From Streptomyces syringium (GTDB lineage: Bacteria > Actinomycetota > Actinomycetes > Streptomycetales > Streptomycetaceae): 64,000 nucleotides of DNA. The stretch covers positions 620,001 to 684,000 of the forward strand of contig NZ_JAGIOH010000001.1 in assembly GCF_017876625.1 (NCBI RefSeq), given 5' to 3'. The notes under the pieces were generated by a model that was not told the DNA's origin, did not search any database, and was given only the letters and a program-made list of their open reading frames with translations. Every line of letters starts with the position of its first letter. The first letter of the stretch is position 1. Below are positions 9,090-17,553 of the stretch, piece after piece. The position numbers were made by a program, and so were the translations under genes.

Positions 9090-10421
9090 ATGACCCCAAC
9101 CGCCGAACCCGCGCAGGGCAATCACCGTGCCACCTACCGGGAGGTGCTGGCCGAGCCGCGATTCCGGCTGCTCTTCTCGACCCGCGCCGTCGCGATCACT
9201 GCGGGCTCGCTGCGGATCACCACGTTCTCGGTGCTGGTCTTCGCGGCCACCGGCTCCGCGCTGTTGAGCGCACTGGCCTTCGGCATCGGCTTTCTCCCGC
9301 AGTTGTTCGGCTCGCTGCTGCTGGGCTCACTGGCCGACCAACTGCCACCCCGTGCGCTCATCGCCGGCGGCTACGCCTTGGAGTGCGCCGCCGCCCTGCT
9401 GCTCGCCCTGGTGCGGATGCCGATCGCGGCAAGCCTCGGTGTCGTGGCGCTGGTCGCCCTCGCCACACCGGTGTTCGGCGGCGCGTCGGGTCGGCTGGTC
9501 GCGCAGTGGCTCAAGGGCGACGCCTATGTACTGGGCCGTTCACTGAACAACGTCGCCTCCTCTGGCGCGCAATTGTTCGGTCTGGCGCTGGGAGGTGCGG
9601 TCGTCGCGGTACTCGGCCCGCACCGGGCGCTCGTGGTAAGCGCCGCCCTCTACCTCGGCTGCGCGCTCGCCGTCCGCATCCGGCTACCCCGGCTGGAGCC
9701 GGGAGAGTTCGGTGGCACACCCGGCAGGGCTCGGGGCGATGGCGGGGCCGTCCGGGCAAGCCTGCACGGTGCCGGCCTGCTGCTGCGCGGACACACGGTA
9801 CGACGACTGATGCTGGCCCAGTGGCTACCGCCCGCGTTCGTAGCGGGCGCGGAAGGTCTGATCGTCGCCTACGCGGGAGGACACCACTTCGCGCCCGGCC
9901 GGTACGCGGTGCTGATGGGCTGTTTGCCGGTCGGCATGCTTGTCGGTGACCTGCTGGTGGGTCGACTGCTACGGCCACCCACCCGGGAGCGACTGGTAGT
10001 CCCGTTGATTGCGCTGACGGGACTGCCGCTGGTCGGCTTCGCTACCGAGCCCGGAGTGGGCGTCTCGTCCTGTCTGCTGCTGCTCTGCGGCTTCGGATTG
10101 GCCTACGGTCTCGGCCTGCAACGGCCGTTCCTGGACGCCCTGCCGCAGGAGGGCCAGGGCCAGGCCTTCGGTCTGCTCGGCTCCGGCAGCATGACGCTGC
10201 AGGGCGTCGGGCCGGCCTGCTTCGGCTCGGTGTCCGCAGGCATCGGAACAGGCGGCGCGATCGCCCTGGCAGGCGGCGCGGCGGTCCTTACCGCCGGCTG
10301 GATTCTCACCTGGCACCCGCCCGCCTCCCCGGTCCCCGTCCCGAACTACTCAACGGGATCAGAGAACAGCACCGAACAGCATGCGTGTAGTTGCTGTTGC
10401 GGACCACGTACGGGATCTTGA
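9090..10421 (+). CDS. MFS transporter
   Basis: A 443-aa membrane protein with about twelve hydrophobic segments and an MFS loop (GSLADQLPPRALIAGG) after the second or third helix, typical of drug-export type MFS proteins. ATG 9090 gives an N terminus (MTPTAEPAQ) that leads directly into the conserved FRLLFSTRAVAI. It is divergently paired with an ArsR-like regulator, suggesting ligand-induced efflux. The last ~20 residues, cysteine- and serine-rich (HACSCCCGPRTGS), do not look like a normal MFS tail. The stop may have been moved by a small indel. Confidence 0.88.
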   Translation: MTPTAEPAQGNHRATYREVLAEPRFRLLFSTRAVAITAGSLRITTFSVLVFAATGSALLSALAFGIGFLPQLFGSLLLGSLADQLPPRALIAGGYALECAAALLLALVRMPIAASLGVVALVALATPVFGGASGRLVAQWLKGDAYVLGRSLNNVASSGAQLFGLALGGAVVAVLGPHRALVVSAALYLGCALAVRIRLPRLEPGEFGGTPGRARGDGGAVRASLHGAGLLLRGHTVRRLMLAQWLPPAFVAGAEGLIVAYAGGHHFAPGRYAVLMGCLPVGMLVGDLLVGRLLRPPTRERLVVPLIALTGLPLVGFATEPGVGVSSCLLLLCGFGLAYGLGLQRPFLDALPQEGQGQAFGLLGSGSMTLQGVGPACFGSVSAGIGTGGAIALAGGAAVLTAGWILTWHPPASPVPVPNYSTGSENSTEQHACSCCCGPRTGS

Positions 10422-10454
10422 GACCACGAACAGCCCATGGAAGGTTCATGCCGC

Positions 10455-11039
10455 ATGATCGATGAATTCGCGAAGGACAGCCTGCACGGGAGACTGCGGC
10501 GGGACCGCAAGGCGCTGCTCTGGAAACTCGACGGCTTGTCCGAATACGACGCCCGCCGGCCTTTGACCGCGACCGGGACCAACCTCCTCGGCCTGGTCAA
10601 ACACGTGGCCGGCGTCGAGGCCAGGTACTTCGGCGAGGTCTTCGACCGCCCTTCCCCGGAACCGCTGCCCCGGTGGCAGGACCATGACGGCAGCGATCAG
10701 TGGGCGGCCGAGGACGAGACCCTCGATCAGATCACCGGGTTCTACCGGCGCACGTGGGAACACTCGGACGCGACGATCAACGAGCTTCCCCTCGACGCCC
10801 CCGGCCACGTGCCGTGGTGGCCGGAGCCTTATCCCAACACGAACCTGTTCGCCATCGTGGTCCACGTCCTCGGCGAGACCATCCGGCATGCCGGGCACGC
10901 CGACATCCTGCGCGAGGGCCTCGACGGCCGGACCGGGGTGCGCGCCGAGCACGAGCAGCAGATCGACCAGGAAGCCCGTGCGGCCTACCGCGCGAAGATC
11001 GAGCAGGCCGCCAGGTCCGCCGCACCCATCAAGGCTTAG
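10455..11039 (+). CDS. DinB/DUF664 family protein
   Basis: A 194-aa four-helix-bundle protein of the DinB/DUF664 group, often metal- or mycothiol-binding. Visible family features are TNLLGLVKHVAGVEARYFGE (metal His), the central region ending in WWPEP, and VVHVLGETIRHAGHADILRE with two more His residues. The three conserved His fit a Zn/Ni site. ATG 10455 is chosen over ATG 10437 since GGAAGG lies about 10 bp before it and homologous proteins start near MIDEF. Function is unproven; thiol-dependent transfer or detoxification is the family expectation. Confidence 0.85.
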   Translation: MIDEFAKDSLHGRLRRDRKALLWKLDGLSEYDARRPLTATGTNLLGLVKHVAGVEARYFGEVFDRPSPEPLPRWQDHDGSDQWAAEDETLDQITGFYRRTWEHSDATINELPLDAPGHVPWWPEPYPNTNLFAIVVHVLGETIRHAGHADILREGLDGRTGVRAEHEQQIDQEARAAYRAKIEQAARSAAPIKA

Positions 11040-11212
11040 TCAGACATACCAGGCAGCCTGATCCCGGGCTTGCGATTTCCGAGCACCCCGGCCATCTGCC
11101 GGCCCACATCCGGTCTCGGACACGTCCACCGCGACAGCCCCCGACACGCAGGGCCCGGCCCGTTCAGCACTGCGCGGCCTCGCACCGCGGAAGGCTCGCC
11201 GCTGCCCTTCCC

Positions 11213-12508
11213 TCAGACAGCGCTGAGTGGATGGGCAGCCGTGGCGGAGCGCGGAGGCCAGGCGCACGGGGCCAGGATGCCGAGGACGTAGGCGCGGGCG
11301 ACGAGGGCCGGGCGGGTCGCCGCCCCCAGGACATGCCGCAGGCGGCTGAGGTGGTAGTCGACCGTCTGCCGGGACAACTGCAGCGAAGTGGCGATGTCGC
11401 CGTTGCTGCTGCCCTCCGCCAGGAGGGAGAGGATGCGGACCTGCGCGGCGGTGAGCGGCGCATGCGCCTCGTGGGCGAGGCTCTGGTGTGTGACGACGGC
11501 CCAGACGTGCCGGGCCCGGGTGACGGAGTGGCCGATCGTCGTCAGGTGGAGCCGCGCGCGGCGCTGCAACCCCTGGGCGTCCACGAGCACCGCGGATGTC
11601 TCGACCCTTCTGGTGCGGCGCGCTATCAGGCCGTTCCAGCGCCGGTGCAGCCGGTCGAGATCGGGTTCCGGGGCGAGCAGGGTGTGCGCGCGGCGGCCGA
11701 CCAGATCGTGCGGGCTGAGCCGGAACAGTTCGGCCGCCGCCGCGCTCGCCTCGACCACGCGCCCGTTCGCCGAGAGCAGCGCGCAGGGCAGGCCGCTGTG
11801 GTCGCGCAGGGCCTCCAGGTGCTCCTCGGCCTCCTGCCACTGGGCCGTGGCGCGCAGGTGGTCCGTGACGTCCACGTAGATTCCGGCGACGCAGGTCTGC
11901 GCGTTCTCCCGTACGGGAAAGCGGTGGCCCACCGCCCGGCCCGCGCTGCCGTCCTGGCGCCGGTAGCCGAGGGTGTGCCGTACCGGCGTACCCCGGCTGA
12001 GGACCTCCTGGTCGAGGGTGCGGAACCGGTCGGCCTCGGCGGGCTCGTCGAGGTCCTCTATGTACTTTCCGACGACCTGTTCCGGGACCGTGCCGTAGAG
12101 GTGCCCGTAGGCGTGGTTGGCCCACAGGTAGCGTCCGTCCTTGTCGCGGATGAAGGCGGCGGCCGGGGCGAGGTCCACCAGGTCCGCGAAGGCCGCGTGT
12201 CCGCCCGGGGCCTCGGTGCGGGTGTCGGCCTCCACCGCGAGGCCGCGCGCACGGCCGTGGGCCCGGCCCTCGCTCGGGAGTCGGCTGACGTCGAAGGCGC
12301 GGCCGTCGAACCGGATCCGTCGGCGGCCCTCCTGCGGCGAGTGCCCCGGGTCGGGGAGTTCCCGGCGCAGCCGGTCCAGGAAGCGCCGCGCCGTGCCGGA
12401 GTCGGTGAAGGCGCCGCCTCCCTGTTCCAGCACCTGCCACGTCTCGTCGGCTTCCCACCAGAACACGGGAAGGTGCTCGAGCAGTGCCTTGAGACTGGAA
12501 TCGTCCAC
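11213..12508 (-). CDS. PAS-LuxR transcriptional regulator
   Basis: A 431-aa regulator. Residues about 107-230 form a PAS domain (LVDLAPAAAFIRDKDGRYLWANHAY), about 235-340 a second weaker PAS-like segment (SANGRVVEASAAAAELFRL), and about 365-425 a LuxR HTH (LTAAQVRILSLLAEG, SNGDIATSLQLSRQTVDYHLSRLR). GTG 12508 with GGAGAG 4 bp upstream is chosen; the frame stays open further but without a better site. PAS-LuxR proteins of the PimM type activate antibiotic clusters in Streptomyces. This one faces the ATP-grasp/dikinase/MFS operon across 319 bp that hold a perfect palindrome, so it is probably that operon's regulator. Confidence 0.88.
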   Translation of the reverse strand: MDDSSLKALLEHLPVFWWEADETWQVLEQGGGAFTDSGTARRFLDRLRRELPDPGHSPQEGRRRIRFDGRAFDVSRLPSEGRAHGRARGLAVEADTRTEAPGGHAAFADLVDLAPAAAFIRDKDGRYLWANHAYGHLYGTVPEQVVGKYIEDLDEPAEADRFRTLDQEVLSRGTPVRHTLGYRRQDGSAGRAVGHRFPVRENAQTCVAGIYVDVTDHLRATAQWQEAEEHLEALRDHSGLPCALLSANGRVVEASAAAAELFRLSPHDLVGRRAHTLLAPEPDLDRLHRRWNGLIARRTRRVETSAVLVDAQGLQRRARLHLTTIGHSVTRARHVWAVVTHQSLAHEAHAPLTAAQVRILSLLAEGSSNGDIATSLQLSRQTVDYHLSRLRHVLGAATRPALVARAYVLGILAPCAWPPRSATAAHPLSAV

Positions 12509-12827
12509 AGCGCTCTCCGTCCGTATACGACTGGCTGACGCGCAGTCATACGGCGTTGGATATCCCGCACCCACTCCGCACATGCCCGGATCCCGGCCGG
12601 GGTGCCGTCGCGCCGAAAGCCGCTGCGGAGGCGGAGGCGCCCCGGGACTCAGGCAAATGCCTGAGTCCCGGGGGTCCCCGGAGGCGTCGCGGGCGGTTGC
12701 GGCCTGGTCCCCTGGAGTAAGCGGGTGAACACGTTCCGCCACGCGGACCGGAGAGCCACCGGGCTCACCGCACGTTCCCCCGCATATGGCGATCCGTCGA
12801 AAACCGGATGATTGGAGACGAACTTCA
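12509..12827. promoter_or_regulatory. divergent promoter region between PAS-LuxR gene and ATP-grasp operon
   Basis: A 319-bp non-coding stretch between two divergent starts. Its only striking feature is the palindrome at 12640-12673, roughly mid-way. No clear -35/-10 pair was found on either strand, as expected if both promoters need an activator. The operon side ends with GGAG about 10 bp before GTG 12828. Confidence 0.6.
12640..12673. promoter_or_regulatory. perfect 16-bp-arm palindrome, likely operator of the PAS-LuxR regulator
   Basis: Left arm 12640-12655 (CCCCGGGACTCAGGCA) is the exact reverse complement of right arm 12658-12673, with AA between. The core CTCAGGCA-AA-TGCCTGAG resembles in layout the PAS-LuxR (PimM) operator CTVGGGAWWTCCCBAG: a CT/AG-bounded dyad with an A/T centre. 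It is two bases longer and differs in the half-site. The position between a PAS-LuxR gene and its presumed target supports an operator. A terminator is unlikely, since both flanking genes run away from it. Confidence 0.65.
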
Positions 12828-14201
12828 GTGAGCAAGGTGCTGTTAGTGCATGCCAAGGGTGGTCCGCCGCTCGGTCACGTCCTGTCCCGGACGGCCGCGA
12901 GGGCGGAAGTGCACCTGCTGGCGCTCAGCGCTCTTCCTCCCGCCGTGGCAGGCTCCGCCCGCAGACTGTGCGCCTCGGTCGTGACGCCTGCCGGCGCACA
13001 CCGCTCCGACCTGGTGTCCCTGATCGTCGCGCGGGCCGAGGCCGTGGGCGCGGACGCGGTGCTCACCTTCTCCGAGTATGCGGTCGTGGCCGTCGCCGAG
13101 GCGTGCGAGGCGCTCGGTCTCGCGGGGGCAGGCGGTGCCTCCGCGCTCGCCCGCGACAAGCGGCTGATGCGCCGCACCTGGCAGCGACACGGGCTGTCGC
13201 AGCCCGAGTTCCGTCCCGTGGGCACCGAGGCCGACCTGCACGCGGCGGCTCGCTCCCTGCCCGGCCCGCTGCTCCTCAAGGCGGCCTGGAGCGCCGGCTC
13301 CACCGCGCACCAGATCATCCGCTCCCCGCACGAGGTGTCGGCCGCCTGGGCCCGCTCCTGTGACGTGATGGCCGAATCGGCCCGGCTGGGCTACGCGGAG
13401 CTGCACGTGGCCGAGGCCGACGCGGACTACGTGGTCGAGCAGATCGTCACCGGCACCGCGTCGGACTGGTTCGACGAGCCCGGCTGGGGCGATTACGTCA
13501 GTGTCGAGGGCGTCGTGGCGAACGGCACCTTCCACCCGGTGTGCCTCAGCGGGCGGATGCCCACGGTCGAGCCGTTCACCGAACGCGCGAGCATCACCCC
13601 CGCCCTGCTGGCCCGGGACGCCCAGGACCGGATCGTGGACCTGGCCCGCCGCGCGGTCGACGCCCTCGGCCTGCGCGACTGCGGGACCCACACCGAGATC
13701 AAGCTCGGCGCCGACGGCAGCATGTGGCTGATCGAGACGGCCGCCCGGTTCGGCGGCGCGATGACCGTGCCGCAGATCGAGGAGGTCTTCGGGCTCGACC
13801 TCGTCGGCATGCTCGTCGACCACCTCCTCGGACACCCGGTCGCATGGCCCGAGCAGGTCCTCACCCCGGCGCAGGCGCGCGGCGCGGCGGGCTCCCTCGT
13901 CGTCCTCGCGGTCGACGGCCGCGGCCGGGCCTGGCCGGTCCGCAAGGTCTGGGACTTCCGCGCCGTCTCGGCGGACATCACCCTCAGCCGAGGCAGCCGC
14001 CTGTCGGTGGTCGAGGAGAGTTCGCTTGCCGACGGCAGTGTCGTGCCCGTGTACGACCCGGCCGCCGGTGCCAACACCATGGCGGCCCTGTGCCTGCTCT
14101 CCGCCGCCGACGCGCGGACCGTGCTCCGCGACTTCGAGACCCTGGTGGACGCCCTGCCCCGGGTGCTGCCCGCCGCTCAGCCCGAGGAGGTTTCGGTATG
14201 A
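12828..14201 (+). CDS. ATP-grasp ligase (amino-acid/peptide ligase-like)
   Basis: A 457-aa ATP-grasp enzyme. It has an N-terminal Rossmann-like lobe (KVLLVHAKGG...), a central lobe with the ATP-binding Lys in LLLKAAWSAGST, and a metal/ATP site HTEIKLGADGSMWLIETAARFGG, which parallels the E-x-N/A-x-R-x-G signature of BacD-like L-amino-acid ligases. It likely joins a carboxylate, via acyl phosphate, to an amine. GTG 12828 is chosen; codon 6 is the rare TTA (12843-12845), implying bldA-dependent translation. It is the first gene of a three-gene operon, and its stop overlaps the dikinase start (ATGA). The MFS gene two down recalls ligase/exporter pairs such as BacD/BacE. Substrates unknown. Confidence 0.88.
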   Translation: MSKVLLVHAKGGPPLGHVLSRTAARAEVHLLALSALPPAVAGSARRLCASVVTPAGAHRSDLVSLIVARAEAVGADAVLTFSEYAVVAVAEACEALGLAGAGGASALARDKRLMRRTWQRHGLSQPEFRPVGTEADLHAAARSLPGPLLLKAAWSAGSTAHQIIRSPHEVSAAWARSCDVMAESARLGYAELHVAEADADYVVEQIVTGTASDWFDEPGWGDYVSVEGVVANGTFHPVCLSGRMPTVEPFTERASITPALLARDAQDRIVDLARRAVDALGLRDCGTHTEIKLGADGSMWLIETAARFGGAMTVPQIEEVFGLDLVGMLVDHLLGHPVAWPEQVLTPAQARGAAGSLVVLAVDGRGRAWPVRKVWDFRAVSADITLSRGSRLSVVEESSLADGSVVPVYDPAAGANTMAALCLLSAADARTVLRDFETLVDALPRVLPAAQPEEVSV

Positions 14202-16207
14202 CCGCCCAGCTGCTCACCGGTGCCGCCGAACCGGTCACGGACCGCACGGTCGTCGGCGAGAACCTCTCCCTGCCGCTCTTCCGCACCCTCTCCGGGGTCC
14301 TGGCGGGACACCCGTACCTCAAGGTCGTCGTCGACCGTGCCGAGAACACCTGGCACCTGCTCGACACCGCCGCGCACCCCTTCCACGTCAACTACATCGC
14401 CACCCGCATTCTGGGCATGGACCTGACCACGCTCGACGCGGAGCTCGACGCCTTCAACGCCTCCGTCTACATGGACCCCGGGCGTCGCTTCCTGCTCGGT
14501 GTGCTGTCCCTGCACACCGAACAGGTCACGGACGGCCGCGAACGCACGTTCCTCGTCCTGGAGACGACCGAGGCCGACACCATGCACGGCGAACTCCTCT
14601 CGTTCTTCTACGAGTTCGTACGGGCACGGGTCGACGGCAGGCTGCCCCTGCTCCTCAAGCCCGCCAACCACGGGCAGGAGGAGGAGCTGGCGGCGATCAG
14701 TGAACTGTGCGTGCCGCGCATCCTCAGCCACGAGCTCTTCGGTTCCCGGGCCCGCGCCCCGCTCAATCCCGGCGAGGCCACCGGGCGGCTGCGGTTCTTC
14801 CGTACGCGCGAGGAGTACGCGGCGGCGGAGGCCGGGCTCGGCTGGGCGGACATCGTGGCCATGCCCTGCCTGCCGGACGACGTCCCCCGGGTCGCCGGAT
14901 TCCTCAACACCGCGCCGATCACCCCGCTATCGCACACCAACGTCCTCGCCTCCGGCTGGGGCATTCCCAACGCGATCGTGCGCGACCTGGAACAGCTCGT
15001 CGACAAGGACGGCCTGGACGGCGCGTGGGTCCGCTATCGGGTCCGCGAGGACGAGATATCCCTCGAGCGGCTCGACCACGAACCCGACCTGCGGGCTCCG
15101 GCCTGGCACCAGCAGCGCATACGCCTCGAACCGCCGCTGCTCGAAGACGTTCCCGTACTGGCCCTGCACCGGCTGCGCAGCGCCGACCGCGACCGCTACG
15201 GCACCAAGGCGGCCAACCTCGGCGAGCTGCACCACGTACTCGACAGCCGCACGGCCGACCTGACCGCCTTCTACGGGCGGCCCCGCCCGCCGCGCGAGGA
15301 CCTCTACGGGCATCTCGCGGCCCGCCTCGGCCTGAACGCGCCCTCCCTTGCCGAATTACGCGCCGCTGCCGCCGCCTTCGTGGCCACGACGGTCGGCGCC
15401 CCCGAAGGCGTCGCGCTGCCCTTCGCGCTCCAGCAGCACTTCCTGGCCTCCTCCCCCGCCCTCCAGCAGGGCATCGGCAAGCTCAAGATGGCACTCGAAC
15501 TCGACGCCACCGACGTCCTGGACTCGCTCTGCCTGCAGCTCCAGCACCTGATCCGGCACACCCCCGTCCCCGAGTCGGTCACCCGGCAGATCCGCCAGGC
15601 CTTTGCCGCCCCCGCCGACCCGCGCGGCCGCCTGGTGGTGCGCTCCTCGTCCAATGCCGAGGACCTTCCGGGGTTCTCCGCGGCGGGCGTCTACGACTCC
15701 GTCACCACCGCCCACGGAGCCGACGGACTCCTGGACGCCGTACGCCAAGTGTGGGCCTCGCTGCTCTCGCCCCGCAGCGTGCGCCTTCGCCACCAGGTCG
15801 GCATCTCCCTGGACGACACCTACATGGGCGTCATCGTCCAGGAGTACGTCCCCGCCTCGCTCGGCGGCGTTCTGGTGACCTGCGACCCGACCCGTCGCGA
15901 GGACTTCCGCAACGTCTACCTCAACTGTTCCCCCGGCTCCCCGGAGCAGGTGGTCGAGGGTTCGGTCCTGCCGCAGCAGTACCTGTACAACACCGTGGAG
16001 GGCGGCGGCCGTACCGTCGCCCTGGGTTCCTCGGGCGACGGGCTCTCCGCCGCCACCCGCGCCCGGCTTGCCGACCTGTGCCTGACCGGGCGGCTCCTGC
16101 AGTCCCACTTCAGCGGGTCCGACGTGGACCGGCCGTTGGACATCGAGTGGCTGATGACCGACCGGGGCGACTTCCGGCTGGTCCAGGTCCGCCCGTACGC
16201 GCTGTGA
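14198..16207 (+). CDS. dikinase-like protein: phosphohistidine domain followed by PPDK/GWD nucleotide-binding domain
   Basis: A 669-aa protein. Residues about 230-265 carry a swivelling phosphohistidine motif with the candidate catalytic His246 (TPLSHTNVLASGWGIPNA). The C-terminal half is a PPDK_N-type ATP-grasp domain with VVRSSSNAEDLPGFSAAGVYDS near residue 480 and DIEWLM...LVQVRPY at the end. The order His-domain then ATP domain is that of alpha-glucan water dikinases, opposite to PEP synthase and PPDK, and there is no PEP-binding barrel. The N-terminal ~200 residues are unrecognised. It probably transfers the beta phosphate of ATP via His to an unknown acceptor. An in-frame TTA codon lies at 15356-15358. 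Start ATG 14198 has a GAGGAGG site and overlaps the ligase stop. Confidence 0.82.
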   Translation: MTAQLLTGAAEPVTDRTVVGENLSLPLFRTLSGVLAGHPYLKVVVDRAENTWHLLDTAAHPFHVNYIATRILGMDLTTLDAELDAFNASVYMDPGRRFLLGVLSLHTEQVTDGRERTFLVLETTEADTMHGELLSFFYEFVRARVDGRLPLLLKPANHGQEEELAAISELCVPRILSHELFGSRARAPLNPGEATGRLRFFRTREEYAAAEAGLGWADIVAMPCLPDDVPRVAGFLNTAPITPLSHTNVLASGWGIPNAIVRDLEQLVDKDGLDGAWVRYRVREDEISLERLDHEPDLRAPAWHQQRIRLEPPLLEDVPVLALHRLRSADRDRYGTKAANLGELHHVLDSRTADLTAFYGRPRPPREDLYGHLAARLGLNAPSLAELRAAAAAFVATTVGAPEGVALPFALQQHFLASSPALQQGIGKLKMALELDATDVLDSLCLQLQHLIRHTPVPESVTRQIRQAFAAPADPRGRLVVRSSSNAEDLPGFSAAGVYDSVTTAHGADGLLDAVRQVWASLLSPRSVRLRHQVGISLDDTYMGVIVQEYVPASLGGVLVTCDPTRREDFRNVYLNCSPGSPEQVVEGSVLPQQYLYNTVEGGGRTVALGSSGDGLSAATRARLADLCLTGRLLQSHFSGSDVDRPLDIEWLMTDRGDFRLVQVRPYAL

Positions 16208-17553
16208 GGGCGCGCTCCAGCCGGCGGGGGGCGGGCACCGGCCCGACCGTCACCGCCCGCCGGATCATCCGGCTCAACTACGGCTTCCAGCTGCTGTTCA
16301 ACCTGCTGTGGTGGATGCCGGTGTTCTACGCCTACCAGAAGGCGGCCGGGCTCTCGGACGGGCAGATCTTCGGCATCCAGAGCATCTACTACGTGGCCTT
16401 CTGCCTGTTCGAGATCCCGACGGGCCTGATCGCCGACCGGATCGGCACCCGCAACTGCCTGCTCGCCGGCGCGGTAGTCATGACCGCGGCGAACCTGGCT
16501 CCGGTGGTCAGCGCCTCCTACGCCGGCTTCCTCGTCCACTTCCTGGCCATCGCCGCTGGCCGTTCCCTCACCTCGGGAGCGGCCAGCGCCTACCTGTACG
16601 ACGGTCTGCGCGCCGAGAAGTGCGACGAGCACTACCTGAGGGCGGAGGGCACCGCTCGGGCGCTGGGGCTCGTGGCGAAGGTCGTGTGCTGGCCGCTGGT
16701 CGGACCCCTGATGGCCGTGGCACATCCGGCCCCGTACGTGCTCAGCGCCGCCAGCGCGGCGGGCTCCCTCGCCTGCGCCGTCGCGCTGCCCCGCCTTGCG
16801 GGGGCGGGCGACGGTACGGGGAAGACGGACGGAGGGCACGGGGGCGGCGCGTTCCTGCGGGACGCGGGCGCCGCGCTGCGCTGTGTCGCCTCCTCACGAT
16901 GGCTGACCCTGGTGATGGTGCAGGGCGTGGCGATCTTCACGCTCTCCCGGATCTGCCAGGTCAACCTCTTCCAGCCGATCCTGCTGGACCACGGCATCGC
17001 GGAAGCCTCGCACGGCAGCGTGATGGCGGCGATGACGGTGGCGGAGGCGGTGGCATCGGCCCGTCCGCAGTGGCTGAGCCGCCGCCTGCCACCGGTCGCC
17101 TGGGTCTCGGTCCTCAGCCTCGCGCTGGCGGGCAGCCTGGCAGCCATGACATTCGGCGGGCCGTGGGCCGTCGTCGCGCTGCTCTGCCTGTTCGCCGCCG
17201 CGACCGGCTTCGCTTACCCCGTCCAACGCAAGCTGATGAACGACGCGGTGCCCGCGCACGCCCCGCGCGCCACGCTGCTCTCGGTCGAGAGCATCGTGGA
17301 CCGCGCGGTGTGCGCACTGGCCGCGATCGCCGCGGGCGCCTATCTCGCCGCCGGACGCCTGGACGCCTTGCTGTGGCACAGCGCGCTCGCCACGGCGGTG
17401 CTGCTCGGGGCCTTCCAACTGCTGGTGCGCAGCGGGGTGGTCAAGCGGGAGAGCGCCGGCCAAGGAGTTCGACCAGCCGGACCGGGAGAAACGCGGGCCG
17501 GTGCGGCCGACCGACCTGGTACGGCACGAAACCGAGCGAGGAAGCCGCTCTGA
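16204..17553 (+). CDS. MFS transporter of the ATP-grasp/dikinase operon
   Basis: A 449-aa membrane protein with about twelve hydrophobic segments. The motif FEIPTGLIADRIGTRNCLLAG after the second helix is the MFS loop 2-3 signature, of the branch with E-x-P-T-G-x-x-A-D-x-x-G. GTG 16204 overlaps the dikinase stop (GTGA), so all three genes are translationally coupled. It likely exports the product of the operon or imports its substrate; the drug-efflux-like sequence favours export. The hydrophilic C-terminal ~35 residues overlap the 3' end of a convergent gene by 113 bp. Confidence 0.9.
   Translation: MRARSSRRGAGTGPTVTARRIIRLNYGFQLLFNLLWWMPVFYAYQKAAGLSDGQIFGIQSIYYVAFCLFEIPTGLIADRIGTRNCLLAGAVVMTAANLAPVVSASYAGFLVHFLAIAAGRSLTSGAASAYLYDGLRAEKCDEHYLRAEGTARALGLVAKVVCWPLVGPLMAVAHPAPYVLSAASAAGSLACAVALPRLAGAGDGTGKTDGGHGGGAFLRDAGAALRCVASSRWLTLVMVQGVAIFTLSRICQVNLFQPILLDHGIAEASHGSVMAAMTVAEAVASARPQWLSRRLPPVAWVSVLSLALAGSLAAMTFGGPWAVVALLCLFAAATGFAYPVQRKLMNDAVPAHAPRATLLSVESIVDRAVCALAAIAAGAYLAAGRLDALLWHSALATAVLLGAFQLLVRSGVVKRESAGQGVRPAGPGETRAGAADRPGTARNRARKPL

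Noticed and set aside
10700-12538. 612-codon plus-strand open frame
   Set aside because: It overlaps the DinB-like and PAS-LuxR genes, has shadow composition, and lacks any motif or ribosome site.
12640-12673. Palindrome as a transcription terminator
   Set aside because: It lies between two divergent genes, where no transcript is expected to end.
14198-16207. Annotation as PEP synthase or rifampicin phosphotransferase
   Set aside because: No PEP-binding barrel is present, and the phosphohistidine motif lies before the ATP domain, opposite to those enzymes.
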